From Emiliania huxleyi CCMP1516 (taxonomy: Eukaryota > Haptophyta > Isochrysidales > Noelaerhabdaceae): a stretch of 64,000 nt of DNA. The stretch covers positions 34,353-98,352 of the forward strand of contig NW_005199702.1 in NCBI RefSeq assembly GCF_000372725.1, written 5' to 3'. This document shows positions 11,157-21,397 of the stretch, piece by piece; the stretch's first letter is position 1; each line of letters starts with the position of its first letter. The position numbers were made by a program, and so were the translations under genes. The notes below the pieces were generated by a model, which saw nothing but the letters and a program-made list of their open reading frames with translations, was not told the DNA's origin and ran no database searches.

Positions 11157-13359
11157 CAGAGCTTATTGTGGGACTACATGAGATCCGTACGTGAAGGGTG
11201 GAGGGGCCAGTCCGCGGAGCTAGGCGGTACGGGCGCCCTCCACTGCGGCTGAGCGCAAGAAGCCGTCCGCCGTTTGCTTGTTCTTGATCCAGTTGGTGCG
11301 CATCTTGCGCGCGCCTGGCCGCCTGCTTGTTGATGTTCTCGGCGTCGCCCGCCACCGCCGCCATGGAGACCTGCTGCGTGTGGTGGACGACGAAGGAGGA
11401 GGCGCTCGCCGACGCCGCCCCGTACACCGTCCGGTCCGTGTTTTGGTGCCCGCCGCTTCCTTGGTTGGTGGGCGGCGCAATGCCACCCAAAGTTTCCACG
11501 AGCACTAGCCGCGTTATGGCTTTCTTGATCCACTTCGCATCGTAGTACTGCGCCCCCATCCACCGGCAGCCTGCATTCTTCTTGACCCACCCGTCTCCAT
11601 ACGGGGGCGTGGTCTTTGACCCATCCCTTTCCAGTCGAGTGGTCGAGCGGCCCGTCCACCTGACGGCCACGCTCCTTGCACCCCACGACCGCCGTCAACG
11701 CCTTGTCCAGCGTCTTTCCACAAACCCGTAGAGGTGGCCCACCGACGCCACATTGCCACCTTTGTCCCACGAGCCCCTCCCCGACGTCGTCGACTTGATG
11801 AGCGGGTTCCAGCACTTGACCTCGTAATGCACGTCCCGCATCGTGGCGAAGTCACCGCCGAGCTCGCAGATGTCAGTCACGGACGTGTCGTTGACGTGCC
11901 GCGTCACCTCGGGCTTTTCCTTCTCCCCGAGGATGATGCTGCCAACCGAGCGCGCCCGGATGGCATTCTGGGCGGCCCTTAGCACCCCATTGTGCTTGGA
12001 GGTGCGGTCGCCTTTGTTGGAGTTGGCGAGGGAGTCGCCCTTGTACTCTCCCACCGTGACGTGCACGCCCGCGGCGGCCTTCTCGACGAAAGTGGGGGCA
12101 ATCACCGACAAGTAGAGCCCGTGCCTGCGCTGTATCGCCGTCAGGAACATCGCCGACACCATCTTCGTGTGGTGGAGTCCATCAGGGCGCATGTCGAGCC
12201 ATCCAGCGGCGCCGAACTGGGAGATCGAGATGTAGCGAGTCGCCTCCCTGGACTTAATCGCCTCCGACTGCGGCGTGTTTTTGTCCATCTCCTCGCACGC
12301 CGCCAGGCACGCGATCCACGCTTCGTGGGCCCCGACAGCAGCGAGCGTGCCCTGTTTCGGGACTGGAGAGGTGCTCTGCTGCGTGAAGGTCGCCAATAGG
12401 CGGGATGCGCTGCGCCGACGGCAGCATGGACGGACAGAAGCAGCCAAGCTCGTCCGTGTGGCAGAGGCCAAACTCCTTGTCTTGTGCACGCACCGCGTAG
12501 ATGCGCGCGACATCGCCACGCCGTTGGCTGATGTCATTGTAGTGCTGCGCAAAGTGCTGCAGCATCGGCACTGTCTCTTCCCCTGCCACCGGGGAGAGGG
12601 GCATGCCCCGCAGTGCGACGGTGTCACGTAGTGACGGGTAGACCGAGAGGACAGCTGCCGCAAAGCTCGCATCCGCCCTTTGTGCGTTGCCCGCCGAGGC
12701 CGCAGCCACCGAAGCGCCCGTCCTGCTGGGCCTCCGCCCAGGCCTGGTCGATTAGCTCCTGCGGGCTGTGGCCCGCCTCAGCCAGCTGCACGAACGACTT
12801 CTTGAGCGCCGGCTCCACCACTTCCTCGAGCACTGGCCGGACCACACACGGGTACATTGTGCGCATCCAGTAGTACGGCGTTGAGCTGCGGCAGCGCATC
12901 ATCGAGTACCGCAGCTGCCGGACATCGTGGTTCTTGTCGTCGTCTCGAAGCCTGGTCGACCCTCTCGAGGACCGAGAAGCGCGCCGTAAAGTCAGCCGAG
13001 AGGTTGTCGCGCTGCCACTTCCGCCCGGCCTCCGTGTCCGGGGCCAAGTACACGCCGACTAGCTTGAGGCCGACGAGCTCACCGCCCTGCATCTCGAGCT
13101 GCTCCGCCGGGATGCCCTCCACTCCGCCTCCAGGCCGAAAGTACTTCACCTTCTTCACGTTGGACACCGTGTTGCAGAGCGCCTTCCTGTTCGCCTTGAG
13201 CGCCTTTGTGCACATTCTCGGCGTCAGCGCTGGCCGCCCTAATCGACGTGTCGTCAGCCTGGATGACGAACTCCGCCTTGGGTTCGAGAAGAAAACTAAA
13301 GTCTGGCGCAGCGCCCTCCCATCCTCCCTTGCGCTGTACGTTTTCTTTCTTTCAAGCAA
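11157..13359 (-). mobile_element. Decayed non-LTR retrotransposon with restriction-like endonuclease domain
   Basis: Coding remnants run 13359 to 11220 on the - strand across three frames, so at least two or three frame changes are present and no single ORF survives. Order: a segment like the part just after the RT catalytic core (LKLVGVYLAPDTEAGRKW); a helical region with VRPVLEEVVEPAL; a region ending SREATRYISIS...AAGWLDMRPDG; then SKHNGVLRAAQNAI; then RHVNDTSVTDICELGGDF with HYEVKCWNPL. The last pair gives the D...ExK pattern of a PD-(D/E)xK nuclease, as in R2/NeSL/CRE-type elements, where it follows RT. The tail YYDAKWIKKAITRLVLVE with GGIAPPT is also typical of that C-terminus. The RT catalytic motif is not seen, so the copy is 5' incomplete. 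Assignment to a named clade is not possible by eye. Confidence 0.6.
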
Positions 13360-13715
13360 TCCGCAGACGGCCTCTTTCGCAGGCCGCCGTGGGGGTGCCT
13401 GTGTCGCCTAGCTAGTCTAGTTGCGCGGACGGGCCCGTCCCTTCGTGTAGTCCCTCCCGACAGCCGACACCGTCGAAAGAAAGAAAGAAAGACCGGCGTT
13501 CTTCGCCCAGGCCAACTTTTTCTTTTTTTAGAGCGCCTTCGTTGTTAATAAATAAACGTTTTTCTTTCTCTCTGCTCACGCCGACTTGAGTGAGCGAGCA
13601 GGCGTGCATGCGCTGCTTCCCTCCCCGCTTCGCTTTTCTCGCGCTCCGCCACCGCCCACCGCCTTACCCGCCGCCGGCCGTCGCCGCTGCAGGAGCCCAC
13701 CGAAAGCTCAAAACC

Positions 13716-14144
13716 ATGGCGGAGGAAGTGAGGACGTTCATCACGGCGATGTGCAAGGACCAGGAGAACGCGTTCGAGTGCCTGGTCGGAGACGACCTCC
13801 AGTTCGACATTGGAAAGTTCAACGCGCATTGGAAAACCTTCTTTGCCGACGACGACGTGCAGATGATCCGCCCGAGCGGGAATCCGTTGTCGAAAGCGGA
13901 GTGGGCGACAATGTTCGCGTCGGAGGACGTCGTCATCGAATCCGACGAACTCGTCTCGATCGACTCGGTCCGTATCTTTGCGGGCGGCAACGCAGCCGTG
14001 GCGACGTATTCGAAGCACTCAAAGTTCATCTACAAGGGCGACGAGAACGACGACTATGCCGTCTTCTCCGCTACGCTGGAGAAGAAGGGCGGGGACTGGA
14101 AGGTCGTCTTTGTGATGCGTGCGACGGGCCAGCCGCCGAAGTGA
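13716..14144 (+). CDS. SnoaL/DUF4440-type NTF2-fold protein
   Basis: 142 residues from an ATG in good context (ACCATGG). Earlier in-frame starts add only a low-complexity Pro/Arg leader, so I prefer this one. The length, the helix followed by WKTFFADDDVQMIRPSG, then curved-sheet-like strands (VVIESDELVSIDSVRIFAGG, AVATYSKHSKFIYKG) and the closing strand GGDWKVVFVMRATG fit the NTF2-like barrel of DUF4440/SnoaL proteins. The DVQMIRPSG segment corresponds to the region where such proteins line their cavity. Substrate is unknown, and members range from isomerases to simple ligand binders. No introns, no targeting signal. The upstream 100 bp hold AAAG microsatellite and AATAAA-like sequence. Confidence 0.7.
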   Translation: MAEEVRTFITAMCKDQENAFECLVGDDLQFDIGKFNAHWKTFFADDDVQMIRPSGNPLSKAEWATMFASEDVVIESDELVSIDSVRIFAGGNAAVATYSKHSKFIYKGDENDDYAVFSATLEKKGGDWKVVFVMRATGQPPK

Positions 14145-15408
14145 GGCGCGGCACTTGGCCAGACACGGCAGGCGAGCCCGAGAAAGCCAGGCGGGAAATT
14201 TAGATAGGTTGTCTCTCTGACGCTGTGGCACCGATTCGTGGCCGCATCGGGAAACGGGTACGCTCCGGAACGCCGCTCAGGGTTTGTGTACTGTGTATGT
14301 GTACGCGCGCAGCGGCGTTAGGTAGCGGGAACTGCATGTGCGAGATGGGGGGGGGGGGGGGAGAACGTATGTGAGAATGTGTACACTACACGTTAGGCTA
14401 AAGTAGGTAGGGCTGCCATGTCGCATGAGGCATGTGTGTAGCTCCCCCCCAACGCCCAAGCGCCAAGGCCCAAGCGTATGCGTAATGCGTGTAAAAAAGG
14501 TCAGAGCCGTAGAAATAAGAAAACGGTGAAACTCTGATGACGAGGTGGGATTTAGGGACATGTGTCCCCGCCCTGAACGATCTTGGTGTGTGATTTCTTC
14601 AATCGACAATATCCGTCCCGCGTCCGGCTCCGGATCACTGTTCAGTGTTCACTCCTCGCTCGTGTACACACGCACCGTCACAAGCTGGGTCACAAGAAGA
14701 GACTGAGTCTGAGAAGACAGAAGAGCGGCAAGCAAGAGCTCTAAGTCTTTTGGAGAGCAAGGCCAAGGCGCAAGGGTCTTGGAAGGACGATCACCGGAAG
14801 CTAAAAATCTCTCTCCAATCTCTCTCTCCCAACTCGAGTAGGTAGGTAGGTAGAAAGGTGAAGAACAGCCAGGCTCGGACTGGACACCAACGCGGTATGG
14901 GTGGACGCTGGACAGATGATGACGACACGCACGAGCGACACACAGACACAAAAGGCTCACAAGACACACAGCCAGCTGGCTGCCACACACCCTGAGTCGG
15001 CGTACACATAACTCAGGGCCACATCCTCCCTGTCGCCCCCCCCAGCACTCCACGGTGCCAAGGGCACAAACAAACAAGGAAGGGCACAACTCAAACAACA
15101 GACGACAGGAAGTGACATGTGAGGCTAGAGCAGCTTGCTCGACCTCTAGCAATCTCACCGGCCTGCGAGGCACGGACGAGACCGTATGTGGGGTCTAGTG
15201 AGGTGTCTATGGACTCGAGGATTACAATCGAAAAGAAAGAGCCGACCACTCGCTCGACCTCAAGAAACGGAGTTGGTAGTCACAGTGCGGTCATTCACAG
15301 GTCACCCGCCGAATACCCAGCCTGGCCGAACCCTGCCGAACCCTACAGCTCACGAGTCCGCCCGCGTTTTGGTGTGTCGGCATCCGGCTCGCCAGCAAAA
15401 TAGTGTGT
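14145..15408. other. Gene-free, repeat-bearing stretch
   Basis: A G run lies near 14346-14361 and a (GGTA)n run near 14840-14855. The 14840-14975 part shares gcggtatgggtggacgc and flanking words with 21117-21310, marking a dispersed repeat. No protein or RNA gene is supported. The right end is presumably the promoter of the oxidoreductase at 15409. Confidence 0.5.
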
Positions 15409-16176
15409 ATGCGCGTGGCCGTGATTGGCGCCGGCTTTTCGGGACTTGCATTTGCGCGCGCCGTTCAGCAGGCCAATCTTTGCAATGTTGTCGTCTTTGA
15501 GCAGACCGAGGCGCTCGACAATCCTCAGGTGTCGGGAGACATCCGAGTGCCAGCCGCGGAGGCCGTGCTCGACGAGCTAGGGCTCGCAGGCCAGGCTACG
15601 AGGCTGCGAGGGCACGGCGGTCGCGGCGGCGCGGCCTCCAGAAGCAGCAGTGGGGACGACGACGGTGCCCGATATCCGCAGCAAGGCTTGCAGATGCTGC
15701 TGGCTCGAAGTCTGAGGCCGGGGACGCTACGACTGTCGTGCTCGGTCGAGCGGCTCGAGCGCTCGTCGAGCGGCGCCATCCGTCTCAGCTTCTGTGTTCG
15801 AGGCAAGAGCGAGGCCCTCTTGTTTGACCTCTGCGTCTGCGCCCACGGGCAGCTCCAGACGGTCGCGTTGGAGGCTGGCTCCCCGAGCGCTGCAGTGGCG
15901 GTGATTGGCGACGCGCGCTGGGTGAGGCGGCGGAGGTGGGACCTCGGCACAGCCCGCCGCGCCGGGGGAGCAAACACGGCGCTCCTGGACGCCGTCGACC
16001 TCGCCCGTCTCGTGCATCGCGCTGCACGCATCGGGCAGCGTCCAGACCTCGGCCGCTACGCCGCGGCGGCGGGGAGAAGCTGGCGGTGCCCGGGACGGGC
16101 GGCGGCAGCCCTCACGCCGCTGGTGGCCGCGGCGTTGTTGGCCGTTGCAGATTGGTGCCATCTCACGGACACGTAG
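15409..16176 (+). CDS. Short FAD-dependent oxidoreductase/monooxygenase-like protein
   Basis: 255 residues from ATG 15409. Residues 3-20 carry the Rossmann motif VAVIGAGFSGLAFARAV (GxGxxG), followed about 15 residues later by the acidic end of strand 2 (VVVFEQTE). This FAD-binding layout is typical of flavin monooxygenases. Further on, VAVIGDARW followed by ANTALLDAVDLARLV matches the second flavin motif (GDA...GxNxxxxDAxxLA). The usual 400-residue family length is not reached, because most of the central substrate domain is missing between about residues 75 and 150. There, a Gly/Ser-rich segment replaces it. Either unrecognised introns hide exons or this is a reduced or decaying paralogue. 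Substrate is unknown. The Pro-rich end of the GDA motif is not conserved. Confidence 0.62.
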   Translation: MRVAVIGAGFSGLAFARAVQQANLCNVVVFEQTEALDNPQVSGDIRVPAAEAVLDELGLAGQATRLRGHGGRGGAASRSSSGDDDGARYPQQGLQMLLARSLRPGTLRLSCSVERLERSSSGAIRLSFCVRGKSEALLFDLCVCAHGQLQTVALEAGSPSAAVAVIGDARWVRRRRWDLGTARRAGGANTALLDAVDLARLVHRAARIGQRPDLGRYAAAAGRSWRCPGRAAAALTPLVAAALLAVADWCHLTDT

Positions 16177-16428
16177 CTCGTGGCGCCGCTGCACCAAGGG
16201 GGCCAAAAAGAGATTACGTTTAGTAAGTCTCCGCGACAATGTCGTAGATCGGTACACGGTAGGTGCATTCTTGCATCTTTTTGCTTGCGGTGGTTTCCTG
16301 GATAACAAGATTCTCCCACCCACCTCGCGCGCGGCGGCGGCGGCGCGCGGGCGCGTGCGCGGCGTGGCGCGCAGCCACACTGCCACAAAGCGTATTTCGC
16401 GATGCGTCTAGTTTGCTCTAGAGGTAGT

Positions 16429-18399
16429 CTAGGTCTCCGCAGCGCTCTTCTCCGCCACACCGAGATGCCGGTGCGCATTCACCACCACCGCCCTCTCAAA
16501 CGCGAGATAGGCGCTGATGTCACCGCCCGGCCCGGCCGCCTGCACGTCGGCCGCCCTGCCGCTCTCGCCCTCCTCGCCGCCGCCAGGCTTTCCCAGCGAG
16601 GCGAGGATGGCGCGCAAGGCCTCGTGCGCGCGGCCCGTCGCCTCGCGCGTCAGCGGCGCCGCCGCAGGATCCGCGCCGGCGCGCGCGAGCGGCAGCAGCT
16701 CCTCCGCCGGCGCGGTGCCCCAGTGGAGCGCCCGCAGCAGGCGGCGGCTCGGCGGTCCGCTCGCGCGCAAGTAGTGCGTCGTCCCAACTCGCGCGAGGGC
16801 GGCGCGGCGGAGCAGAGCCACCGCCCCGCCACCGGATGCCGCCGCCGCCGCCGCCGCCGCCCAGTCCCCTCCCTCGCCGCCCTCCTCCTCGCCGCCCTCC
16901 TCGCCGCCCTCCGCGTCGGCCTCGCCCTCCTCGCCCTCCTCGCCCTCCTCGCCCTCCTCGCCCTCCTCCTCCGGAGGCTCGAGGCACAGCTCGACCGCCT
17001 CTCGCTCCAGGGCCGACGCGTCCACGAAGCCATAGTGCTCGAGGCTCTCGAGCGAGGAGAGGCGGCCTACAGGAAGGCTCCGAGAAGCTTCGGGGAAGGG
17101 CCCAGGAAGGGCCCCCCGAGCTCGAGACTCTCGAGCGGCGAGCGGGTGGCCGTAGTAGAGGCAGAGCTGCCGCCCCGCCGGCACCGCGCTCAGCAGCCGG
17201 AACGTGAGTGCGAGCGTGGCTGAAGGAGGCCCCTCCGCCACCGGCCCCGTTGGCCTTGCGGCGCCCGCAGCCTCGAGGGACGGCCACGCGAGCGGCGAAG
17301 TCGGCGAGTAGTTGAGCAAGTCTGCCACGGGGGCGAGCACCGTGCGGCGTGCGCGCGGCTCCGCGCCGCCGCCAACGACCAGGCCGCGCGTCTGCACGAC
17401 GGTGTACGCCCAGAGGAAGCGGCGCCACGAGAAGCTCGCCGGCGGGAAGAGCTGCGGCAGCGCGAGCGACAGCGCCGGGAAGAGGGCTGCGTGCGCCTGG
17501 CGACAAGGGTGAGATCACTCAAGCGTCCCCGCCGTGCGGCTGGCAGGAGGGCTGCGTGCGCCTCGCGCAGCGCCTCGCGCGCCGCAGTCACCCGGCCGAC
17601 GAGCGGGGTGTGCGCCAGCCTCTGCAGCTGGCGCGAGGCCCAGTGCAGCGCACTCGGCGGCCGCTCGGGCAGGAAGCGGCAGTACTCGGCCCACGCGCCC
17701 GCCTGATCTCGCGCAATCTCGAGCAGCAGCGCGAGGCTGAGCCGCACGTCGTCGTGGAGCGAGTCGCCGGCGGCGGCAGACAAGGCGGCGGCGAGGCCGT
17801 CGTACGACGAGAGCCTGGCGTGTGGCGGGGAGGGCCTCACAACCAGGCATCGGGCGGAGTGCGGAGCTGTTGCCTCGCCGCTGCCTCTCGCTCGACAGCA
17901 GCAGCGACTCTGGCACCGCCAGGACGGTGTCGCCGGCAGACAGGTCGGCTGCAGCAGCGAGGCCGCGGCCACCGACGCGGAAGTGCCGCAGGACGAGCGT
18001 CTCTGTTCCGTGCGGCCACAGCGCGTGCCTCGCGCAAAAGGCACGCAACTCGTCGGCCAGCTCGTCCTCCTGCCCCAGATCCTCGCCGTCCGCCTGCAGC
18101 AATCGCTGCCGAGAAGCGGCCAGCGCAGCGAGGTTTGCCTCGCGCGTCGCCGAATGCGGCGCCTTGGAGCAGAGCCTCAGCAACTCGAGCTGTGTGGCGC
18201 GCTGTAGCCGAGGCGAGGCGGGAGAGGCGTTGCCCTCCTCGGCAAAGTAGCGAGCAATCGGCGGCCGCTGCGTCTCCTCCACGTCGCGCACCAGCACCTC
18301 GTCGAGCGGCTCGCTCCCCGCCCGGCACCATCGAGAGGCCCACGAGCGATCGGCGGCCATGAGCCAGTTCCTGAGCAAGGCTTTTTCTTTTCCTGACAT
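16429..18399 (-). CDS. SET-domain protein methyltransferase (SETD3/Rubisco LSMT type)
   Basis: Multi-exon gene; ATG 18399 chosen, ATG 18360 also possible. The first exon has LRAFCARHALWPHGTETLVL then GRGLAAAADLSAGDTVLAVP, the N-terminal half of a SET domain. The next exon has SYDGLAAALSAAAGDSLHDD and WAEYCRFLPERPPSALHW. After a 65-nt intron (17497-17561) come FSWRRFLWAYTVVQTRGL, VLAPVADLLNYSP (the Asn in the cofactor-binding motif) and GRQLCLYYGHPLAARES, then HYGFVD. An acidic Glu/Gly repeat at about 16895-16980 precedes the C-terminal helical Rubis-subs-bind-like region. Family members transfer methyl groups from AdoMet to Lys or His of Rubisco, aldolase or actin. The substrate here is unknown and no clear plastid leader is visible. 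Confidence 0.78.
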
Positions 18400-18465
18400 G
18401 AGGGAGGGAAAGGTTCCCATTATTCCACACCCCAGCTCGCCAGGTAGGTGGCAACGGCCAAACAT

Positions 18466-18543
18466 TTTCAATGTATGTGGCTCTTACGTACATTCCCGGA
18501 GGAGGACTGCTGACAGGGTTTGCGATGAGGAGTGACCCGAAGG
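18466..18543. repeat. Dispersed repeat, copy 2 of 2
   Basis: Near-identical to 91-172, including the words cggaggaggactgctgac and gaggagtgacccgaagg. It sits between the divergently transcribed SET gene (-) and sulfotransferase-like gene (+), in what should be their shared promoter region. Confidence 0.75.
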
Positions 18544-18635
18544 GTTTCTCGGGGTTAGTGCACCACTAACCGCCTCTGCAATTTTAGGTTCACTCGAGTT
18601 CACGTGACACGTCCCTAACTTGCGTCCGACCGTCG

Positions 18636-20081
18636 ATGGTGGCCACCGCGTCGGGTCCCGTGGCCACCGTCTCCAAACTGCAGCACCACCGCTGGCGCGA
18701 CCGCTTCGGCCGCGGCCCCGACGCGCCCACCTGCCACCACCTAGACGAGGGACCCTCCGATGAGCCTCGAGGCTACCCACGTGTCCTTCCGAAGACGGCT
18801 GTCGCGAGCCACCGATTCGTGTTTGTGATGGGGGTCGAGTCGTCGGGGCATCACCTGCTGCAGCGCGTCTTTGGGAACTGCGCCGCGCAGTCGGGTAACA
18901 CGCGATGCCGCGACGCCGCGGCGCTCCGCAAGCTGCTCTCAAGCGACAAGGTGCATTGCCCTTGGAGGCTGGGTAGGCTCGGACCCACCGGATCGCCGCT
19001 CAATTCCCATCCTTCGGTAGGGCCGGCGAGGTTTGTTTGGCGCGCGTTTCGAGCAGGCGGCCAACAAGAGCAGCCGGCCGTGGTCGGCCTCCCGTGGCGA
19101 GTTCCCCGGGCTGGTGCGGTCGATTGGGCGTAGCATCGCGCTCCTGCGTACGGGGAGCGGAGGCCTCATCTCCGTCAACACTATAATGGGCTGGGGTACT
19201 GGTCTGCTCTCCTTGCGGCCTCCCCTGGCGTCTCCCTCTCTCCACACCTCAGCGACTCACTGATTCCGGAACAGGCATGCTCTCTTACCCAAACTATGGC
19301 GGCGCGTGCAAGCGTCACCAGGTCACTCGCACCGGACCGGGGCCACCTCGAAATGGGCCCGTGCCGAGGTGGCTGCTGTGTCCCTTGCCTCAGGTCCCAA
19401 ACGTGCGCATACTTGCCGAAATTTTTGAGAGCCACGGCGCCGATCTGAGAATCCTGGCGAGCGTGGGGACTGTGCAGCTCCGCCCGTCTCCTCGAATGGC
19501 TAACTGCCAGCGCCCGCTCTACTCGTCTAGGTACTCGTGCGGAATGCCTTTGACGTGGTGGCATCTGCTGTTGGCCGCTCGCATTTTTTCAGCGGCGAGG
19601 CGACATCCGCACTCAAGATGTTCACGGAGATTATCCGTGAGGAGATGGTGCCGCAGCTCGAACGGATAGACAGCGCCTTCTATCGACACCTCGACTACGA
19701 CCGGCTGCCGTCGGCAGTGCCGCACGACTTGGGCGAGTGGCTCGGCTTCGGTCAGAGCGGGAACCCTCCGAGAGGCTTCCGCGAGGAGGTGTGTCGGGAC
19801 AGAGGAGACTCACAAGATGGCCTTACACCCCAACCCGCCTTCCTACCTCTCATTGTAACTTGCAGCCGTCCGCCGATCAGGTCGCGAGGGTCTTCCGCCG
19901 CACCAACCGCTCAGGCCATCGACAAGAGCAGCTTGTGCGGCGCCACGTGGAGGATTACACACGGGCAAACGCGCAGCTCTTGGGGCTGTGTGTAGCCGAG
20001 AAGCGAGGAGCATTGCTGGCGTCGGGAGCACCGGGCATTCGCCAGGTCCAGGTGCGAGGGTGGCATCGACCCGTTACCTGA
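18636..20081 (+). CDS. Sulfotransferase-like protein, multi-exon
   Basis: Family blocks occur in order across several frames, implying at least four exons. The first exon (ATG 18636) ends its unstructured head with FVFVMGVESSGHHLLQRVF, the 5'-PSB-type loop of sulfotransferases. Next is LVRSIGRSIALLRTGSGG near 19100, then LSYPNYGGACKRHQ and VPNVRILAEIFESHG around 19277-19440. RNAFDVVASAVGRSHFF follows (19537-19600), corresponding to the 3'-PB motif R...S that binds PAPS. The end carries VEDYTRANAQLLGLCV. These enzymes move sulfate from PAPS to carbohydrates or proteins in the Golgi. No N-terminal membrane anchor is visible in the first exon, so the true start may lie upstream. Exon borders are not resolved, and the final frame to 20081 is tentative. 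Confidence 0.6.
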
Positions 20082-21259
20082 TTCACCGCGCAACCACAGA
20101 CTGACGCACTATAATTGAGCATTTCGGAGGAGGAGTTGTCATTTCGTGTTTCGCGCCCCCGCGCGAAGGTCGTGACACACGCACACCGATCAAATCGCTT
20201 CCACAAAAATGAGCGAAAGATCAGGCCTGCCACTGGGGCACTGGGCGGAAATCGGCCGTCCCTCAGTGCTTCCAGCCTGCCAGCTAGAGTTTCCTCAATT
20301 GGCTCGGAATTTGCTTAGTAGAAAAAAAAATACCGCGACGGGGCGGCCCCCGCCAGCCCCGCTCGAAGCCAGGCAGGCCACCACCAGTGCCCCTCCCACC
20401 CGGCGGCGCGGCGCGCGGCACGCGGCGCCGACCGCCCCTCCATCAGCGGTGGCGCGACGGCTGTCGTCGGGGCGCCGGCAGGTGCCGCGCGCAGAGGGTG
20501 CCACCGGACCGGCCGACGCGCGCCCGGCGGAGCTTCGTCGTCCATGGCGGGCCGAGCACCCCCGCGTCGCTTCTCGGCGCATTGGAGAGCAGAGGAAGCT
20601 GCTGGCGTCGCCGCTGGGATCGGCGGCGGCGCCAGCAGCGTTCTCGGATCTGAAGCCGACTTTGAGCGCCGATCGATCGATCTCTGAGGGCTGGCCGATG
20701 GGTGGCGCTGGGACATCGCCGCCGCCGCGGAGGCCGGCGGCGACCAGAGGAGCGGTTGGGGCGCGTGGCGCATATGTTACCTGCCAAGTGAGCATTCAAG
20801 TGTGCTTCGAGATTTATTCGAGATTTGAAACTCAGATGTTCGTTTCCAGTGGGGAGGTGCCAGACCTGATCTTAGAATCGCTCAAATGTGCACGCGGACG
20901 CGGCGCGCATCCACAATGGGCTGTGGGGGAGTGTGAGTGTGAATACCAAGAGAGAGAGAGAGAGTGACGTCTCTGGCTCTGCCCTAGGCCTAGCGAGATG
21001 TCAGATGTCTGTGTGACGTCTTCATTCTTGCCTGAGCTGTCTCTCCTTGGATGGATCCCCACCAACACACCGACCCCACCCCGCGCGCCGCCGGGCTCGC
21101 GGCTGGCTGGCTGCCTAGCTAGGTAGGTAGGCTGGCTGTTTGTTAAGTCCACACAGGTCACAGATAGATAGGTAGAATAGGAAGGCAAAACACAGTCCGG
21201 ACCAACGACTGGGGCACCAACGCGGTATGGGTGGACGCGAGACGGACGGGCGGTGACGG
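20082..21259. other. Gene-free stretch with dispersed repeat
   Basis: The 20330-20780 part is GC-rich and open on both strands but has no recognisable protein family. 20946-20964 is a short (GA)n run. 21117-21310 holds taggtagg and gcggtatgggtggacgc words shared with 14840-14975. No RNA gene is seen. Confidence 0.45.
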
Positions 21260-21335
21260 TCACACAGGAAGGAGCGACACACAGAACCACCAAAAACAAA
21301 CAAGACACAAGACACTCAGACCCTGCCTGACCTTG

Positions 21336-21397
<62 letters not shown>

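Noticed and set aside
20209-20967. 252-codon frame on the + strand
   Set aside because: Arg/Pro/Ala-rich, with equally open frames on the other strand, no targeting signal or domain, and it ends in a (GA)n tract.
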